Positions 34,772-48,284 of a stretch of DNA of 64,000 nt are shown here, piece after piece. Both the position numbers and the translations under genes were made by a program. The notes beneath the pieces are model-generated. The model ran no database searches. It was not told the DNA's origin and saw nothing but the letters and a program-made list of their open reading frames with translations. Every line of letters starts with the position of its first letter. Positions within the stretch are counted from its first letter, which is position 1. Origin of the DNA: Phocaeicola dorei (lineage in GTDB: Bacteria; Bacteroidota; Bacteroidia; Bacteroidales; Bacteroidaceae); contig NZ_CP046176.1 of assembly GCF_013009555.1 (NCBI RefSeq), forward strand, positions 186,001 to 250,000, given 5' to 3'.

Positions 34772-36223
34772 ATGCAAGAAGAACCCAATAAATATGTGAA
34801 AGAACTGACGCAGGAGAAGTACAAATATGGCTTCACCACAGAAGTTCACACAGATATTATAGAAAGGGGATTGAATGAGGATGTTATCCGCTTGATTTCT
34901 GCAAAGAAAAACGAGCCGGAGTGGTTACTGGAGTTTCGCCTGAAAGCATACCGCTACTGGCTGACAATGGAGATGCCTGCATGGGCACACCTCACTATCC
35001 CTGAAATAGATTATCAGGCTATATCCTATTATGCGGATCCTACAAAGAAAAAAGAAGGACCGAAAAGTATGGATGAGGTAGATCCTGAGTTGATTAAAAC
35101 TTTCAATAAATTAGGTATTCCCTTGGAGGAACAAATGGCGTTGAGTGGTATGGCAGTAGATGCTGTCATGGACTCTGTATCCGTCAAGACTACATTTAAA
35201 GAAACCTTGTTGGAAAAAGGGATTATTTTTTGTTCGTTCAGTGAAGCGGTGCGTGAACATCCCGATTTGGTGAAGAAATATCTGGGTTCGGTGGTTGGAC
35301 CGCGGGATAATTTTTTTGCAGCCTTGAACTCGGCAGTGTTCAGTGACGGATCGTTTGTATATATTCCGAAAGGAGTGCGTTGTCCTATGGAACTCTCCAC
35401 CTATTTCCGTATCAATGCGGCTAATACCGGTCAGTTTGAACGTACACTGATTGTTGCGGATGATGATAGTTATGTTTCTTATCTGGAAGGATGTACGGCC
35501 CCTATGCGGGATGAGAACCAATTACATGCGGCCATAGTGGAGATTGTGGTGCATGACCGTGCGGAAGTGAAATATTCTACCGTACAGAACTGGTATCCGG
35601 GAGATGCCGAAGGCAAAGGAGGAGTATATAACTTTGTGACAAAACGTGGCCATTGCAAAGGAGTGGATAGCAAATTGAGCTGGACACAGGTGGAAACCGG
35701 ATCGGCCATTACTTGGAAATATCCCAGTTGCATCTTGAGTGGAGATAATTCTACTGCTGAATTCTATTCGGTGGCAGTAACGAATAACTATCAGCAGGCT
35801 GATACGGGGACTAAAATGATTCATTTAGGTAGAAATACCCGTAGTACCATTGTTAGTAAAGGAATCAGTGCCGGAAAGAGCCAGAACTCTTATCGTGGTC
35901 TGGTACGTGTGGCTCAGAAAGCAGACAATGCCCGTAATTACAGTCAGTGTGACTCTTTGTTGCTGGGGAGCCAGTGCGGTGCTCATACATTCCCATATAT
36001 GGATATTCATAATGAAACTGCTGTGGTGGAACATGAGGCGACAACCAGCAAGATCAGCGAAGACCAGTTGTTTTATTGCAATCAGCGCGGTATTCCTACG
36101 GAAGACGCTATTGGGTTGATTGTCAATGGATATGCAAAAGAAGTACTGAATAAACTTCCAATGGAGTTTGCGGTAGAGGCACAGAAGCTGCTGGCTATTT
36201 CTTTAGAGGGAAGTGTAGGATAA
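34772..36223 (+). CDS. sufB: Fe-S cluster assembly protein SufB
   Basis: 483 residues, the scaffold of the SUF iron-sulfur assembly system. Recognisable by its length, the segment [18 protein letters not shown], the beta-helix core and C-terminal motif [16 protein letters not shown]. It acts with SufC and SufD as a SufBC2D complex in the cytoplasm. It stands in the order sufB-sufC-sufD-sufS, all in the same direction, 27 nt before sufC. Confidence 0.97.
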   Translation: MQEEPNKYVKELTQEKYKYGFTTEVHTDIIERGLNEDVIRLISAKKNEPEWLLEFRLKAYRYWLTMEMPAWAHLTIPEIDYQAISYYADPTKKKEGPKSMDEVDPELIKTFNKLGIPLEEQMALSGMAVDAVMDSVSVKTTFKETLLEKGIIFCSFSEAVREHPDLVKKYLGSVVGPRDNFFAALNSAVFSDGSFVYIPKGVRCPMELSTYFRINAANTGQFERTLIVADDDSYVSYLEGCTAPMRDENQLHAAIVEIVVHDRAEVKYSTVQNWYPGDAEGKGGVYNFVTKRGHCKGVDSKLSWTQVETGSAITWKYPSCILSGDNSTAEFYSVAVTNNYQQADTGTKMIHLGRNTRSTIVSKGISAGKSQNSYRGLVRVAQKADNARNYSQCDSLLLGSQCGAHTFPYMDIHNETAVVEHEATTSKISEDQLFYCNQRGIPTEDAIGLIVNGYAKEVLNKLPMEFAVEAQKLLAISLEGSVG

Positions 36224-36250
36224 ATGAAGAACTAAGAATTTAATAGAATT

Positions 36251-37003
36251 ATGTTAGAGATAAAAGACTTACATGCCAGTGTCAATGGCAAAGAAATATT
36301 GAAAGGTATTAATCTAAGCATAAAGAAAGGTGAAGTTCATGCTATTATGGGACCCAACGGTTCCGGAAAGAGTACCCTTTCGTCTGTGTTGGTAGGCAAT
36401 CCGGCTTTTGAGGTAACGAAAGGTTCGGTGACCTTTGAAGGAAAAGATTTGTTGGCTTTGAATCCTGAGGATCGCAGCCATGAGGGTCTGTTTTTGTCTT
36501 TCCAATATCCGGTGGAGATTCCCGGAGTCAGTATGGTGAACTTTATGCGTGCGGCGGTAAACGAGCAGCGTAAATATAAAGGCCTTCCTGCATTAACAGC
36601 CAGTGAGTTCTTGAAGCTGATGCGCGAGAAACGGGCTGTGGTAGAATTGGATAATAAATTGGCAAACCGTTCGGTAAACGAGGGATTCAGCGGTGGTGAG
36701 AAGAAGCGCAATGAGATCTTCCAGATGGCTATGCTGGAGCCTAAGTTGAGTATTTTGGATGAAACGGATTCCGGTCTTGATATTGATGCGTTGCGTATTG
36801 TAGCCGAGGGTGTGAACAAACTGAAGACTCCCGAAACAAGTTGTATCGTCATTACACACTATCAACGGTTGCTGGATTATATCAAACCGGATATTGTACA
36901 TGTATTGTATAAAGGACGTATTGTAAAAACTGCGGGTCCCGAATTGGCTTTGGAACTGGAAGAGCGTGGTTACGACTGGATAAAAGCCGAGTTGGGAGAA
37001 TAA
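36251..37003 (+). CDS. sufC: Fe-S assembly ATPase SufC
   Basis: 250 residues, an ABC-type ATPase. Walker [10 protein letters not shown] lies at about 35-43, the signature SGGEKKRNE near 140 and Walker [13 protein letters not shown] near 157-168. The substitution ExTDSGLD is typical for SufC. It drives conformational change in the SufBD scaffold. Confidence 0.97.
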   Translation: MLEIKDLHASVNGKEILKGINLSIKKGEVHAIMGPNGSGKSTLSSVLVGNPAFEVTKGSVTFEGKDLLALNPEDRSHEGLFLSFQYPVEIPGVSMVNFMRAAVNEQRKYKGLPALTASEFLKLMREKRAVVELDNKLANRSVNEGFSGGEKKRNEIFQMAMLEPKLSILDETDSGLDIDALRIVAEGVNKLKTPETSCIVITHYQRLLDYIKPDIVHVLYKGRIVKTAGPELALELEERGYDWIKAELGE

Positions 37004-37031
37004 TATTGGATGCCTAAAGAAGAAAGTGATT

Positions 37032-38375
37032 ATGAGAGCAGAACAACAATATATTGATCTCTTTTCTCAATGTGAGGCGATGATTTGCCAGCATAGTGCC
37101 GAGGTGCTGAACGCTCCCCGTGCGCAAGCTTTCGCAGATTTCGAAAAATTAGGTTTCCCTACCCGCAAGCAGGAAAAGTATAAATACACGGATGTGAGCA
37201 AATTGTTCGAGCCGGATTATGGTTTGAATTTGAACAGACTCGACATTCCGGTGAATCCGTATGAAGTGTTCAAGTGCGATGTACCTAATATGAGTACCGC
37301 TCTTTATTTTGTAGTAAATGATGCTTTTTATCGTAAAGTTTTGCCGAAGGCGCAATTGCCGGAAGGAGTGTTGCTTGGCAGCTTGAAAGAGCTGTCTGAA
37401 CAATATCCGGCTTTGGTCAAGCAGTATTATGGCAAGTTGGCAGATACTTCCAAGGATGGTGTGACCGCCTTCAATACTACTTTTGCCCAGGATGGCTTTA
37501 TGCTGTATGTGCCGAAAGGCGTGGTGGTGGACAAACCCATTCAACTGGTGAATATATTGCGTGCTGATGTTAATTTTATGGTGAACCGCCGTGTGCTGGT
37601 TGTGCTGGAAGAAAGTGCGCAGGCTCGTCTGTTGATTTGTGATCATGCCATGGATAATGTAAATTTCCTTTCTACTCAGGTTATTGAGGTCTTTGCAAAA
37701 GAAAATGCTACTTTCGATCTTTATGAACTGGAAGAAACCCATACCAGCACAGTGCGTTTCAGTAACCTCTATGTGAACCAGGAGGCAGACAGTAATGTGC
37801 TTTTGAATGGTATGACTTTGCATAACGGTACTACGCGTAATACAACTGAAGTAACTTTGGCCGGACGTGGAGCTGAGATCAATTTGTGTGGTATGGTCAT
37901 TGCCGATAAGAATGAACAGGTGGACAATCATACTTTCATTGACCACAAGGTTGCTGATTGCGCTAGTAATGAGCTGTTTAAATATGTATTGGATGATCAG
38001 GCGACAGGTGCGTTTGCCGGAAAAGTATTGGTACGTGAAGGAGCACAACATACTAATTCCCAACAAACCAACCGCAACCTCTGTGCTACTCGTGATGCCC
38101 ATATGTACACTCAGCCGCAACTGGAAATTTATGCGGATGATGTGAAGTGCTCTCACGGAGCAACTGTCGGTCAGCTAGATGAAAATGCCTTGTTTTATAT
38201 GCAGCAACGTGGCATCAGTTTGAAAGAAGCGCGTTTGTTGCTCATGTTTGCTTTTGTCAATGAAGTAATAGATACCATCCGCATGGATGCATTGAAAGAC
38301 CGTTTGCATCTGTTGGTGGAAAAACGCTTCCGTGGTGAGTTGAATAAATGTCAGGGATGTGCGATATGTAAATAG
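37032..38375 (+). CDS. sufD: Fe-S assembly protein SufD
   Basis: 447 residues from the ATG at 37032; an in-frame GTG two codons upstream (37026) is possible. It is the SufB paralogue of the scaffold complex, with the same beta-helix pattern (VPKGVVVDKPIQLVN, AEINLCGMVIADKNEQVDNHT in part) and C-terminal ENALFYMQQRGIS. The C-terminal end CQGCAICK contains three cysteines. sufS starts 6 nt later. Confidence 0.95.
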   Translation: MRAEQQYIDLFSQCEAMICQHSAEVLNAPRAQAFADFEKLGFPTRKQEKYKYTDVSKLFEPDYGLNLNRLDIPVNPYEVFKCDVPNMSTALYFVVNDAFYRKVLPKAQLPEGVLLGSLKELSEQYPALVKQYYGKLADTSKDGVTAFNTTFAQDGFMLYVPKGVVVDKPIQLVNILRADVNFMVNRRVLVVLEESAQARLLICDHAMDNVNFLSTQVIEVFAKENATFDLYELEETHTSTVRFSNLYVNQEADSNVLLNGMTLHNGTTRNTTEVTLAGRGAEINLCGMVIADKNEQVDNHTFIDHKVADCASNELFKYVLDDQATGAFAGKVLVREGAQHTNSQQTNRNLCATRDAHMYTQPQLEIYADDVKCSHGATVGQLDENALFYMQQRGISLKEARLLLMFAFVNEVIDTIRMDALKDRLHLLVEKRFRGELNKCQGCAICK

Positions 38376-38381
38376 GACGTC

Positions 38382-39596
38382 ATGTACGATATACAAAAAG
38401 TAAGAGAAGATTTTCCGATATTAGATCGGGAGGTGTATGGAAAGCCGCTTATTTATCTGGATAATGGGGCTACCACTCAGAAACCGCGCCAAGTGGTTGA
38501 AGCCATAACCGATGAATATTATTCGGTCAATGCCAATGTGCATCGTGGTGTGCATTTCTTGTCTCAGCAGGCTACCGAGTTGCATGAAGCTTCTCGTGAG
38601 ACTGTACGTCGTTTTATCAATGCACGCAGTAGCAATGAAATCGTGTTTACACGGGGCACGACGGAGAGTATCAACCTGTTGGCTTCTTCTTTTGCCGACA
38701 GTCAGATGAAGGAAGGTGATGAAGTGATTGTTTCTGTCATGGAGCATCATAGCAATATTGTACCTTGGCAGTTACAGGCTGCGCGTAAAGGAATCGTGCT
38801 GAAAGTGATTCCCATGAATGACAGGGGAGAACTGTTGTTGGATGAATATGAGAAACTCTTTTCGGAACGGACCAAGCTGGTGAGTTTCGCTCATGTAAGT
38901 AATGTGTTGGGCACTGTCAATCCGGCGAAAGAGATGATTGCGACTGCCCATACACACAGTGTTCCCGTTTTGATTGACGGGGCGCAGAGTGTTCCTCACA
39001 TGAAAGTGGATGTTCAGGATTTGGATGCTGACTTTTTTGCTTTCAGCGGACATAAGATATATGGACCTACCGGTGTGGGAGTGCTTTATGGAAAAGAAGA
39101 GTGGCTGGATAAACTTCCACCTTACCAAGGGGGAGGCGAGATGATACAAAGTGTCAGCTTCGAGAAAACGACTTTTAATGAATTACCGTTTAAGTTTGAA
39201 GCGGGAACTCCCGATTATATCGGCACTACCGCCTTGGCAAAAGCGTTGGATTATGTATCTGCCATTGGTATGGAGAACATTGCCGCCCATGAGCATGAAC
39301 TGACCCTATATGCCATGCAGCGTCTGAAAGAAATAAACGGAATGCGTATCTTCGGAGAGGCTGAGCATAAGAGCAGTGTCATTTCTTTCTTGGTAGGAAA
39401 TATTCATCATTTGGATATGGGTACGTTGCTTGACCGTCTGGGCATTGCCGTACGTACCGGGCATCATTGTGCTCAGCCTTTGATGATTCATATGGGGATT
39501 GAAGGAACCGTGCGTGCTTCTTTCGGTTTGTATAATACCAAGGAGGAGATAGATATGCTGGCTGCCGGCATTGAGCGCGTCAGCAGGATGTTTTGA
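38382..39596 (+). CDS. sufS: Cysteine desulfurase SufS
   Basis: 404 residues, class V PLP aminotransferase fold. The PLP lysine is Lys225 in FSGHKIYGP. The catalytic cysteine is Cys363 in RTGHHCAQP, the type II (SufS/CsdA) pattern. It supplies sulfur from cysteine to SufBCD. No sufE or sufU is next to it. A strong terminator (39618-39661) closes the operon. Confidence 0.97.
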   Translation: MYDIQKVREDFPILDREVYGKPLIYLDNGATTQKPRQVVEAITDEYYSVNANVHRGVHFLSQQATELHEASRETVRRFINARSSNEIVFTRGTTESINLLASSFADSQMKEGDEVIVSVMEHHSNIVPWQLQAARKGIVLKVIPMNDRGELLLDEYEKLFSERTKLVSFAHVSNVLGTVNPAKEMIATAHTHSVPVLIDGAQSVPHMKVDVQDLDADFFAFSGHKIYGPTGVGVLYGKEEWLDKLPPYQGGGEMIQSVSFEKTTFNELPFKFEAGTPDYIGTTALAKALDYVSAIGMENIAAHEHELTLYAMQRLKEINGMRIFGEAEHKSSVISFLVGNIHHLDMGTLLDRLGIAVRTGHHCAQPLMIHMGIEGTVRASFGLYNTKEEIDMLAAGIERVSRMF

Positions 39597-39617
39597 TTTC
39601 TCCAAACGAAATAAGTC

Positions 39618-39661
39618 GCCTGCCATTGATAAACATTATATTAATGGCAGGCTTTTTTTTG
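39618..39661 (+). terminator. Terminator of the suf operon
   Basis: gcctgccatt and aatggcaggc form a perfect 10-bp stem with a 15-nt loop, followed by nine T. Confidence 0.92.
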
Positions 39662-40435
39662 TATAACAAGAATCAGCGGAACTTCCCACAAGATTGGGAG
39701 AAACTTCTCACAAGATTTGCCGCATCTTGTAACAAGATATCAGGCATCCCGGTTTCTTGCGTCTTTTTATGTTCTTTTCTGTGGGCATATTCCTCTTCCG
39801 GTAGAAAATATGCCCCTCCCGAAGAATTGCCCCAAAAATCCTTCAGAAGTTTCAGCCTCTCCGCAAACTCCCTGTTCATGGGATTTCCGGCTGAAGGATT
39901 GGCTTTTAAAATTCTTCAGCCGGGTATTTATTCTTTCAGCCGGCATATACGTTTTTTCAGCTATGGCTGTGTACTTTCCGGCATCTTCGGAGTTTTCCCT
40001 ATGTACCTGCGTGCTTTTCACCTTCCGGCCATTGGGCACGCTGAAGGATTTTTTTTCAGTCTGAAAGATTTCGAGGTATCAATTCTTCAGCCGGAATGCC
40101 GATGAACAAAGCGTTTGCGGAGAGGCTGAAACTTCTGAAGGAAAAATAAGTGTTTTGCTATGTGTATATAAAGAAACAGGAGAAACAACGGGACGTATTA
40201 ATAAAAGCTCTTGATGTTTTTTTAATATGTCCTGTTGTTTTTAAAAAAGGGGCAGATGTTTTGAAGTTTCCTGTTGTGAAGTGTGAACATATACTGATGT
40301 ATAGGCTGAAAGATATATCATGTTTCAGCCGGAAGATATATAATCTTACACCTGTAACATTCTATTCATTCATTGGAGAATTTTTATCACTTCTGAAAAG
40401 AGTGTATTGGGGGTAACAGGTAATACGATATAAAA
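39662..40435. other. Gene-poor region with inverted and direct repeats
   Basis: No frame here has a convincing protein pattern. Contents: two direct copies of aactTC[CT]CACAAGATT at 39679-39694 and 39702-39717; an inverted repeat with 62-nt arms (39839-39900 and 40081-40142); five copies of TTCAGCCGG or its complement (39887, 39915, 39935, 40086, 40324). After 40145 the sequence is A/T-rich without a clear structure. Confidence 0.7.
39839..40142. repeat. Long inverted repeat element, 62-nt arms
   Basis: The outer 29 nt of both arms (39839-39867 and 40114-40142) are perfect inverted copies. The next 33 nt match with about 7 differences. The 180-nt centre contains further TTCAGCCGG copies. The arms could code for similar short peptides starting MN[RK][EA]FAERLKLLK on opposite strands. 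Confidence 0.85.
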
Positions 40436-40436
40436 G

Positions 40437-40475
40437 CAGGGGGCTACATTCATCACGAGTGCGGCCCCCTTTTGG
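40437..40475. terminator. Bidirectional terminator before the GH63 gene
   Basis: An imperfect G/C-rich stem (cagggggct with cggccccct) is followed by tttt on the plus strand and, on the minus strand, by a run ending in ttta. It lies at the 3' end of the GH63 gene. Confidence 0.6.
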
Positions 40476-40506
40476 TATTATTTATATTAAGGTAAAAAGA
40501 GAGAGT

Positions 40507-42441
40507 TTATTTGCCATAATCATCATATAACATCAGCAAATGTGATGAACTCCAACTGAAATGGGGAGCTTTTAACAATTCACCGGTGTGTGTGCCATAG
40601 TTTTCATGTATCGGTGCTCCTTCTTTCAAGCCTTGCAGACGGTCGAATACCTGGAGGGTATATTCATCCGCCATCTTGTTATATCCATAGTTGCGCAGAC
40701 CGCGGATAGCGAAATAAGTCTGATCCAACCAGATAGGGCCACGCCAATAGCCACGTGGGTTATACTTCGGGTTGTCTGCTGCTACTGTGGGGAAGGGAAT
40801 GTAGGTAGAGAACTTGGCTGTATCGGTCAGCAGGGGCAACATGGCTTTTACCTGATCGGCAGTAGCTACTTCTGTCCATAACGGAGTATATGCTTCGCAT
40901 CCCGGTTCCTGTATAAAGCTTCCGTCCTTTAAACGGCGATCGAAGAAGAAACCTTTTTCTTTGTCGAAGAAATAATCGGCTACTTGGCTACTGTAATCCG
41001 GACCGTCAAAAGTAACTCCCAGAATACTTGCAAATTTCTTTAATAGTTTACATTCCAAAGCCAGATAAGCATTTAAATCAACACTTTCCTGATCCATGCT
41101 CCATGCATCCTCAGCCCCGTTATTTTTCAGCATCTTGGCATCATCAAAACGGATGGCATTATCCATACCGCTTTCCCAGGCTGCTGCTTCCAATGTGCCA
41201 TCGGTAGAACCGTATTCACACATACCGTTGCGGTTATGGTCACGCTTGTTGTACCACCATTTGTAATAGGCCATCAATTGTGGATACATTTCACTGATGA
41301 ACGCCGTATCATTGGTATGGGTGAATATTTCGTCTACCGCCCATGATACGAGAGGAGGTTTGCTGTCGCGTGCATTATTTTCGGCAGGATCGGTATAGAT
41401 ACAGTCTATAATCATACCGTCAGGCTGCTGGTAGTCAAACATGGCACGAATGTTGTCCTTGGCCAATTCCGGATCGAATTTTGCCAGAGCAGCAGAGAAA
41501 CGCCAAGTGTCCCAGGCCCAGAATCCTACGAAGTAGTATGCGGCATGGCTCGGAACAATTCCTTCGTGGAGCAATCCGCCGCGGTGGGTACGCCAGTTGC
41601 TGATAAGTGTAACAACTGCTTTCACGGCGATACGGTCATACTCAGGTTTCATATCTTTGCGCAGAATCTTGGTGAGATAACCTTCCCAGCGTTCTTTGTT
41701 GGCTTTGAGTCCTTCCTGCGGATTGCTGAGAGCCAATTGTGCTTTTTGTAATCCGGCAGAAAGTTCTTTTTCTCCGGTATAGAAAGAAATGGCTACGTAG
41801 GTGTCGTGTTCGCTGCCATTGATTTTTGCTTGGTAATTATTGTCAGTGCCCTTTACGCTAACATCCGGGGTAAAAGTTAATGCTACAATCTCACCGGAGG
41901 GATGACGGGCGATGACGGTATTTTGGTCTGTTTGGACTTGTATCTCTTTTCCCCATTGGCTGGCAGTTAAGGAGAGTTCCTTCCCTGCATCGGAGTGAAT
42001 GCGGAGCAATGCGGTAGAAGCATCTAAAAAATTCAGGCGTTGAATGATTTTACCTTCCTCTGAACTTGCCGAAAGATATAACTCTCCCGGGAAATAACAA
42101 GTGGAATCCGGAGTAAATATAACATTCGCCTGATCGGCATATCCTACCGTGACAGCCGATTGTGCCATCCATTGGCGTCGGTTCATATCCAGACTGAACG
42201 GGCCACAGAAACCGTTCACCCAGTGATCTTTCTGCGGAAGGGTAAATCCCATCCAGGAACCGGCGTCTGTGAACCAACCCCGGCAACGTGTCAGTGTATC
42301 GGGAGTATAGGCTATATCCAGTATGTTATTGAATTCATATCTTTTGCCTGTGGGGATGTTCTCACTGGCAGGGTTACAGGCGGCTGTGAAGCCTGCAACT
42401 ACTGCTGTGAGAAGAATGATTTTGGTAAATTTATGTTTCAT
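40507..42441 (-). CDS. GH63-like alpha-glycosidase, lipoprotein
   Basis: 644 residues. The lipobox TAAC places the lipid on Cys22. The C-terminal two thirds form an (alpha/alpha)6 barrel with GH63 features such as FVGFWAWDTWRFSAALAKFD in part, DGMIIDC, and NPRGYWRGPIWLDQTYFAIRGL in part. GH63 enzymes cleave alpha-glucosidic or related bonds; the exact substrate is not evident. It is the last gene of a minus-strand carbohydrate locus (regulator, SusC, SusD, lysO pair, GH2). It probably sits on the periplasmic side or on the surface. Confidence 0.85.
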   Translation of the reverse strand: MKHKFTKIILLTAVVAGFTAACNPASENIPTGKRYEFNNILDIAYTPDTLTRCRGWFTDAGSWMGFTLPQKDHWVNGFCGPFSLDMNRRQWMAQSAVTVGYADQANVIFTPDSTCYFPGELYLSASSEEGKIIQRLNFLDASTALLRIHSDAGKELSLTASQWGKEIQVQTDQNTVIARHPSGEIVALTFTPDVSVKGTDNNYQAKINGSEHDTYVAISFYTGEKELSAGLQKAQLALSNPQEGLKANKERWEGYLTKILRKDMKPEYDRIAVKAVVTLISNWRTHRGGLLHEGIVPSHAAYYFVGFWAWDTWRFSAALAKFDPELAKDNIRAMFDYQQPDGMIIDCIYTDPAENNARDSKPPLVSWAVDEIFTHTNDTAFISEMYPQLMAYYKWWYNKRDHNRNGMCEYGSTDGTLEAAAWESGMDNAIRFDDAKMLKNNGAEDAWSMDQESVDLNAYLALECKLLKKFASILGVTFDGPDYSSQVADYFFDKEKGFFFDRRLKDGSFIQEPGCEAYTPLWTEVATADQVKAMLPLLTDTAKFSTYIPFPTVAADNPKYNPRGYWRGPIWLDQTYFAIRGLRNYGYNKMADEYTLQVFDRLQGLKEGAPIHENYGTHTGELLKAPHFSWSSSHLLMLYDDYGK

Positions 42442-42466
42442 GTTATTTCGTTATTTGAAGATCGTT

Positions 42467-42551
42467 TCATCACAGATTATTCAGATTAATACAGATGCAA
42501 TCATTCACGAATTGAAATTCAATCTGCGAGAATCTGTATAATCTGTAGTGA
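42467..42551. repeat. Imperfect palindromic repeat between GH2 and GH63 genes
   Basis: tcatcacagattattcagat (42467 on) and its inverted partner ending atctgtataatctgtagtga (to 42551) pair imperfectly. CAGATT occurs several times in the element. Confidence 0.65.
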
Positions 42552-42561
42552 ATCAGAATTT

Positions 42562-46350
<3,789 letters not shown>

Positions 46351-46354
<4 letters not shown>

Positions 46355-46632
46355 ACTTGTCCCTCCTTATTTCTTTTGTAAAGTACATACCATAAAGCCC
46401 ATGCTGCCGTAACACTGCCCAGCACTGCTGCCAAGGTGATGACAATGGCTTCCAACCCTATAGTGTGCAGACCATTGATAATTTTCTGATTACCGCCTAC
46501 ATCTATACCCAATAAAAAGAGTAGCAACCAAATAAGAACGGTGATGACTTTGTGTATTCCTGAAAGCTTCTGCTTGCGAAGCAGGAAGCCGAGGAGCATC
46601 CCCGTGAGCATTAATCCAATAATTGTAAACAT
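46351..46632 (-). CDS. LysO-family lysine exporter, N-terminal half
   Basis: 93 residues with three membrane segments (MFTIIGLMLTGMLLGFLLR and others). It corresponds to the N-terminal part of LysO, with LLFLLGIDVGGNQKI as signature. The stop overlaps the start of the C-terminal half by 4 nt, so the two products are probably made together and pair in the membrane. Confidence 0.85.
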
Positions 46633-46655
46633 ATCTATGTCGTTTTATTTATAGG

Positions 46656-46663
46656 CAAAGATA
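46656..46663 (-). promoter_or_regulatory. -7 box for the lysO pair
   Basis: On the minus strand the sequence is TATCTTTG, 23 nt before the start codon at 46632. This gives the lysO pair, and perhaps the GH2 gene, a promoter separate from susCD. Confidence 0.5.
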
Positions 46664-46678
46664 CTTCATTTTTAGATT

Positions 46679-46712
46679 ACAAGGCGGTATCACTGTAGCG
46701 AAAACCGCCTTG
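46679..46712 (-). terminator. Hairpin after susD
   Basis: acaaggcggt and accgccttgt form a perfect 10-bp stem with a 14-nt loop. No long T-run follows on the minus strand. It lies between susD and the lysO promoter. Confidence 0.6.
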
Positions 46713-46746
46713 TTGCCTAATTATATCTAACCAAAAAAGAAAATAC

Positions 46747-48264
46747 TTATTTTAAGGCATCATTAGCATTCAGCTCTGTAAGAGGAGTGGGGTAGAATGA
46801 GTTTTTGTCTTCATTGAAGCCTGTTCTTCCGGCAGCTTGCAGGGCTGAGGACAGTTTGCCCCAACGGCGGAGATCATACCAACGATAGTTCTCAAGAGGG
46901 AATTCAATCATGCGCTCGTGTTCAATTTGCGCGCGGACTGCTTCTTGAGAAGTACCTGTCATGGGTGGCATATCCCCGTGAACGCTTCTTACTTCATTGA
47001 TTAAAGGAATAGCTTGTTCGGGATGTCCCTGTTCATTCAATGCTTCGGCTTTCATTAACAGTACGTTGGCATAACGCATTAAAGGAACATTGATCGCAGA
47101 ATAGTTTTGGTTTAAACCTTCATAGGTCGAGGGCATGAATTTACGGAAGGCTACGCGTTCTTTGTTGTCGAACCAGTCATTATAGTCGTAGCCATAGACA
47201 CGTCCGTTACCATCGTTATAATAGTCACAATTAAAAAATAATGTTGCATACATACGCGAGTCATAACGTCCTGTAGTAGCCGTTTCCCCTTCTTTTTTGA
47301 ATTCACTAATCAATGTTTGACTGGGAAGAATCTCATCCCATCCCCCAAGTTCGGAAACACCGATCCATCGATGGAACTGAGTACGATAAGTAGCTCCGTT
47401 TGCAGAACTCATAGAGAATTGAATTTCAAAAATCGATTCTTTACTGTTCTTATTATCCCCGCTGAACATAGTGCTGAAATTATTAACCAGTTCATATCCT
47501 TTTACTTGGTTGAATGCTTCTATAGCACTGGCCAGATAAGAGTCTTTGTTGGCTGCCTCTTCATAGGCGCGTGTCAGATAGGCAAAACCAAGATATGCAT
47601 AAGCTGAACCGCTTGTGGCACGGCCTACATTATCAGCGTCACGTGTTGCAGGCAGACTGGTTGCACGTTTCAAGTCTTCAATGATGAAATTCCATGCATC
47701 CTCACGGGAAGAAAGGGGCTTGCTTAATTCAGCCGGGTCAGTGATATATTTATCACGAACTATGATTTCTTTCCAGTTCAATAAAAGTTGCATGTGGTAA
47801 TAAGCGCGGATAAAGTAGCCTTCATTGACCAATTGTTCGCGTGTTGCTGCGTCTATATTCTCATCGGGTATTTCTGCGGTTTTTTCAATTACCTGATTAG
47901 CAAAACTGATGCCTTTATAGTAGCATTGCCAGTAATAACTGAACTGAGAGTTACCATTGGTGTAGGTATAGTTGCCTAATTCCACCCAGTTCGGGTAATT
48001 CAGAGCATCGCTTCCTAATTGGATAATATCTTCACGATAGGCTTCTACCGGCCATTTGATTTCCGGGAAAGACCACATGTCACCCGAATAAGTCATCAGG
48101 TAAAGTTGGGAGTATGCGGCGGCAAGTCCGGCTTCAGCATCAGACTGGTTACGCCAAAAACTGCTTGATGTCAACTGGTCAGGAGATTCTACCGTGAGAT
48201 AATCGTCACAAGCGCTAAATAAACTTGCAATGCAGATACTTGCTATGTATAATAGTTTCTTCAT
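46747..48264 (-). CDS. SusD/RagB-type glycan-binding lipoprotein
   Basis: 505 residues. Lipobox FSAC puts the lipid on Cys19, followed by DDYL, as usual in SusD. The N-terminal TPR-like part contains LVNEGYFIRAYYHMQLLLNW in part; the C-terminus has the RagB/SusD features NEVRSVHG, IEHERMIEFPLENYRWYDLRRWG in part and a final YPTPLTELNANDAL. It binds a glycan at the cell surface and works with the SusC protein immediately upstream (20 nt). The ligand is not known. Confidence 0.95.
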   Translation of the reverse strand: MKKLLYIASICIASLFSACDDYLTVESPDQLTSSSFWRNQSDAEAGLAAAYSQLYLMTYSGDMWSFPEIKWPVEAYREDIIQLGSDALNYPNWVELGNYTYTNGNSQFSYYWQCYYKGISFANQVIEKTAEIPDENIDAATREQLVNEGYFIRAYYHMQLLLNWKEIIVRDKYITDPAELSKPLSSREDAWNFIIEDLKRATSLPATRDADNVGRATSGSAYAYLGFAYLTRAYEEAANKDSYLASAIEAFNQVKGYELVNNFSTMFSGDNKNSKESIFEIQFSMSSANGATYRTQFHRWIGVSELGGWDEILPSQTLISEFKKEGETATTGRYDSRMYATLFFNCDYYNDGNGRVYGYDYNDWFDNKERVAFRKFMPSTYEGLNQNYSAINVPLMRYANVLLMKAEALNEQGHPEQAIPLINEVRSVHGDMPPMTGTSQEAVRAQIEHERMIEFPLENYRWYDLRRWGKLSSALQAAGRTGFNEDKNSFYPTPLTELNANDALK

Positions 48265-48284
48265 TTTCTTATTACTTTAAAGGA

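Noticed and set aside
39593..40416. Open frames of 88 to 170 codons on both strands
   Set aside because: They are shaped by the inverted repeats and T-rich sequence; no domain, signal or ribosome site supports them.
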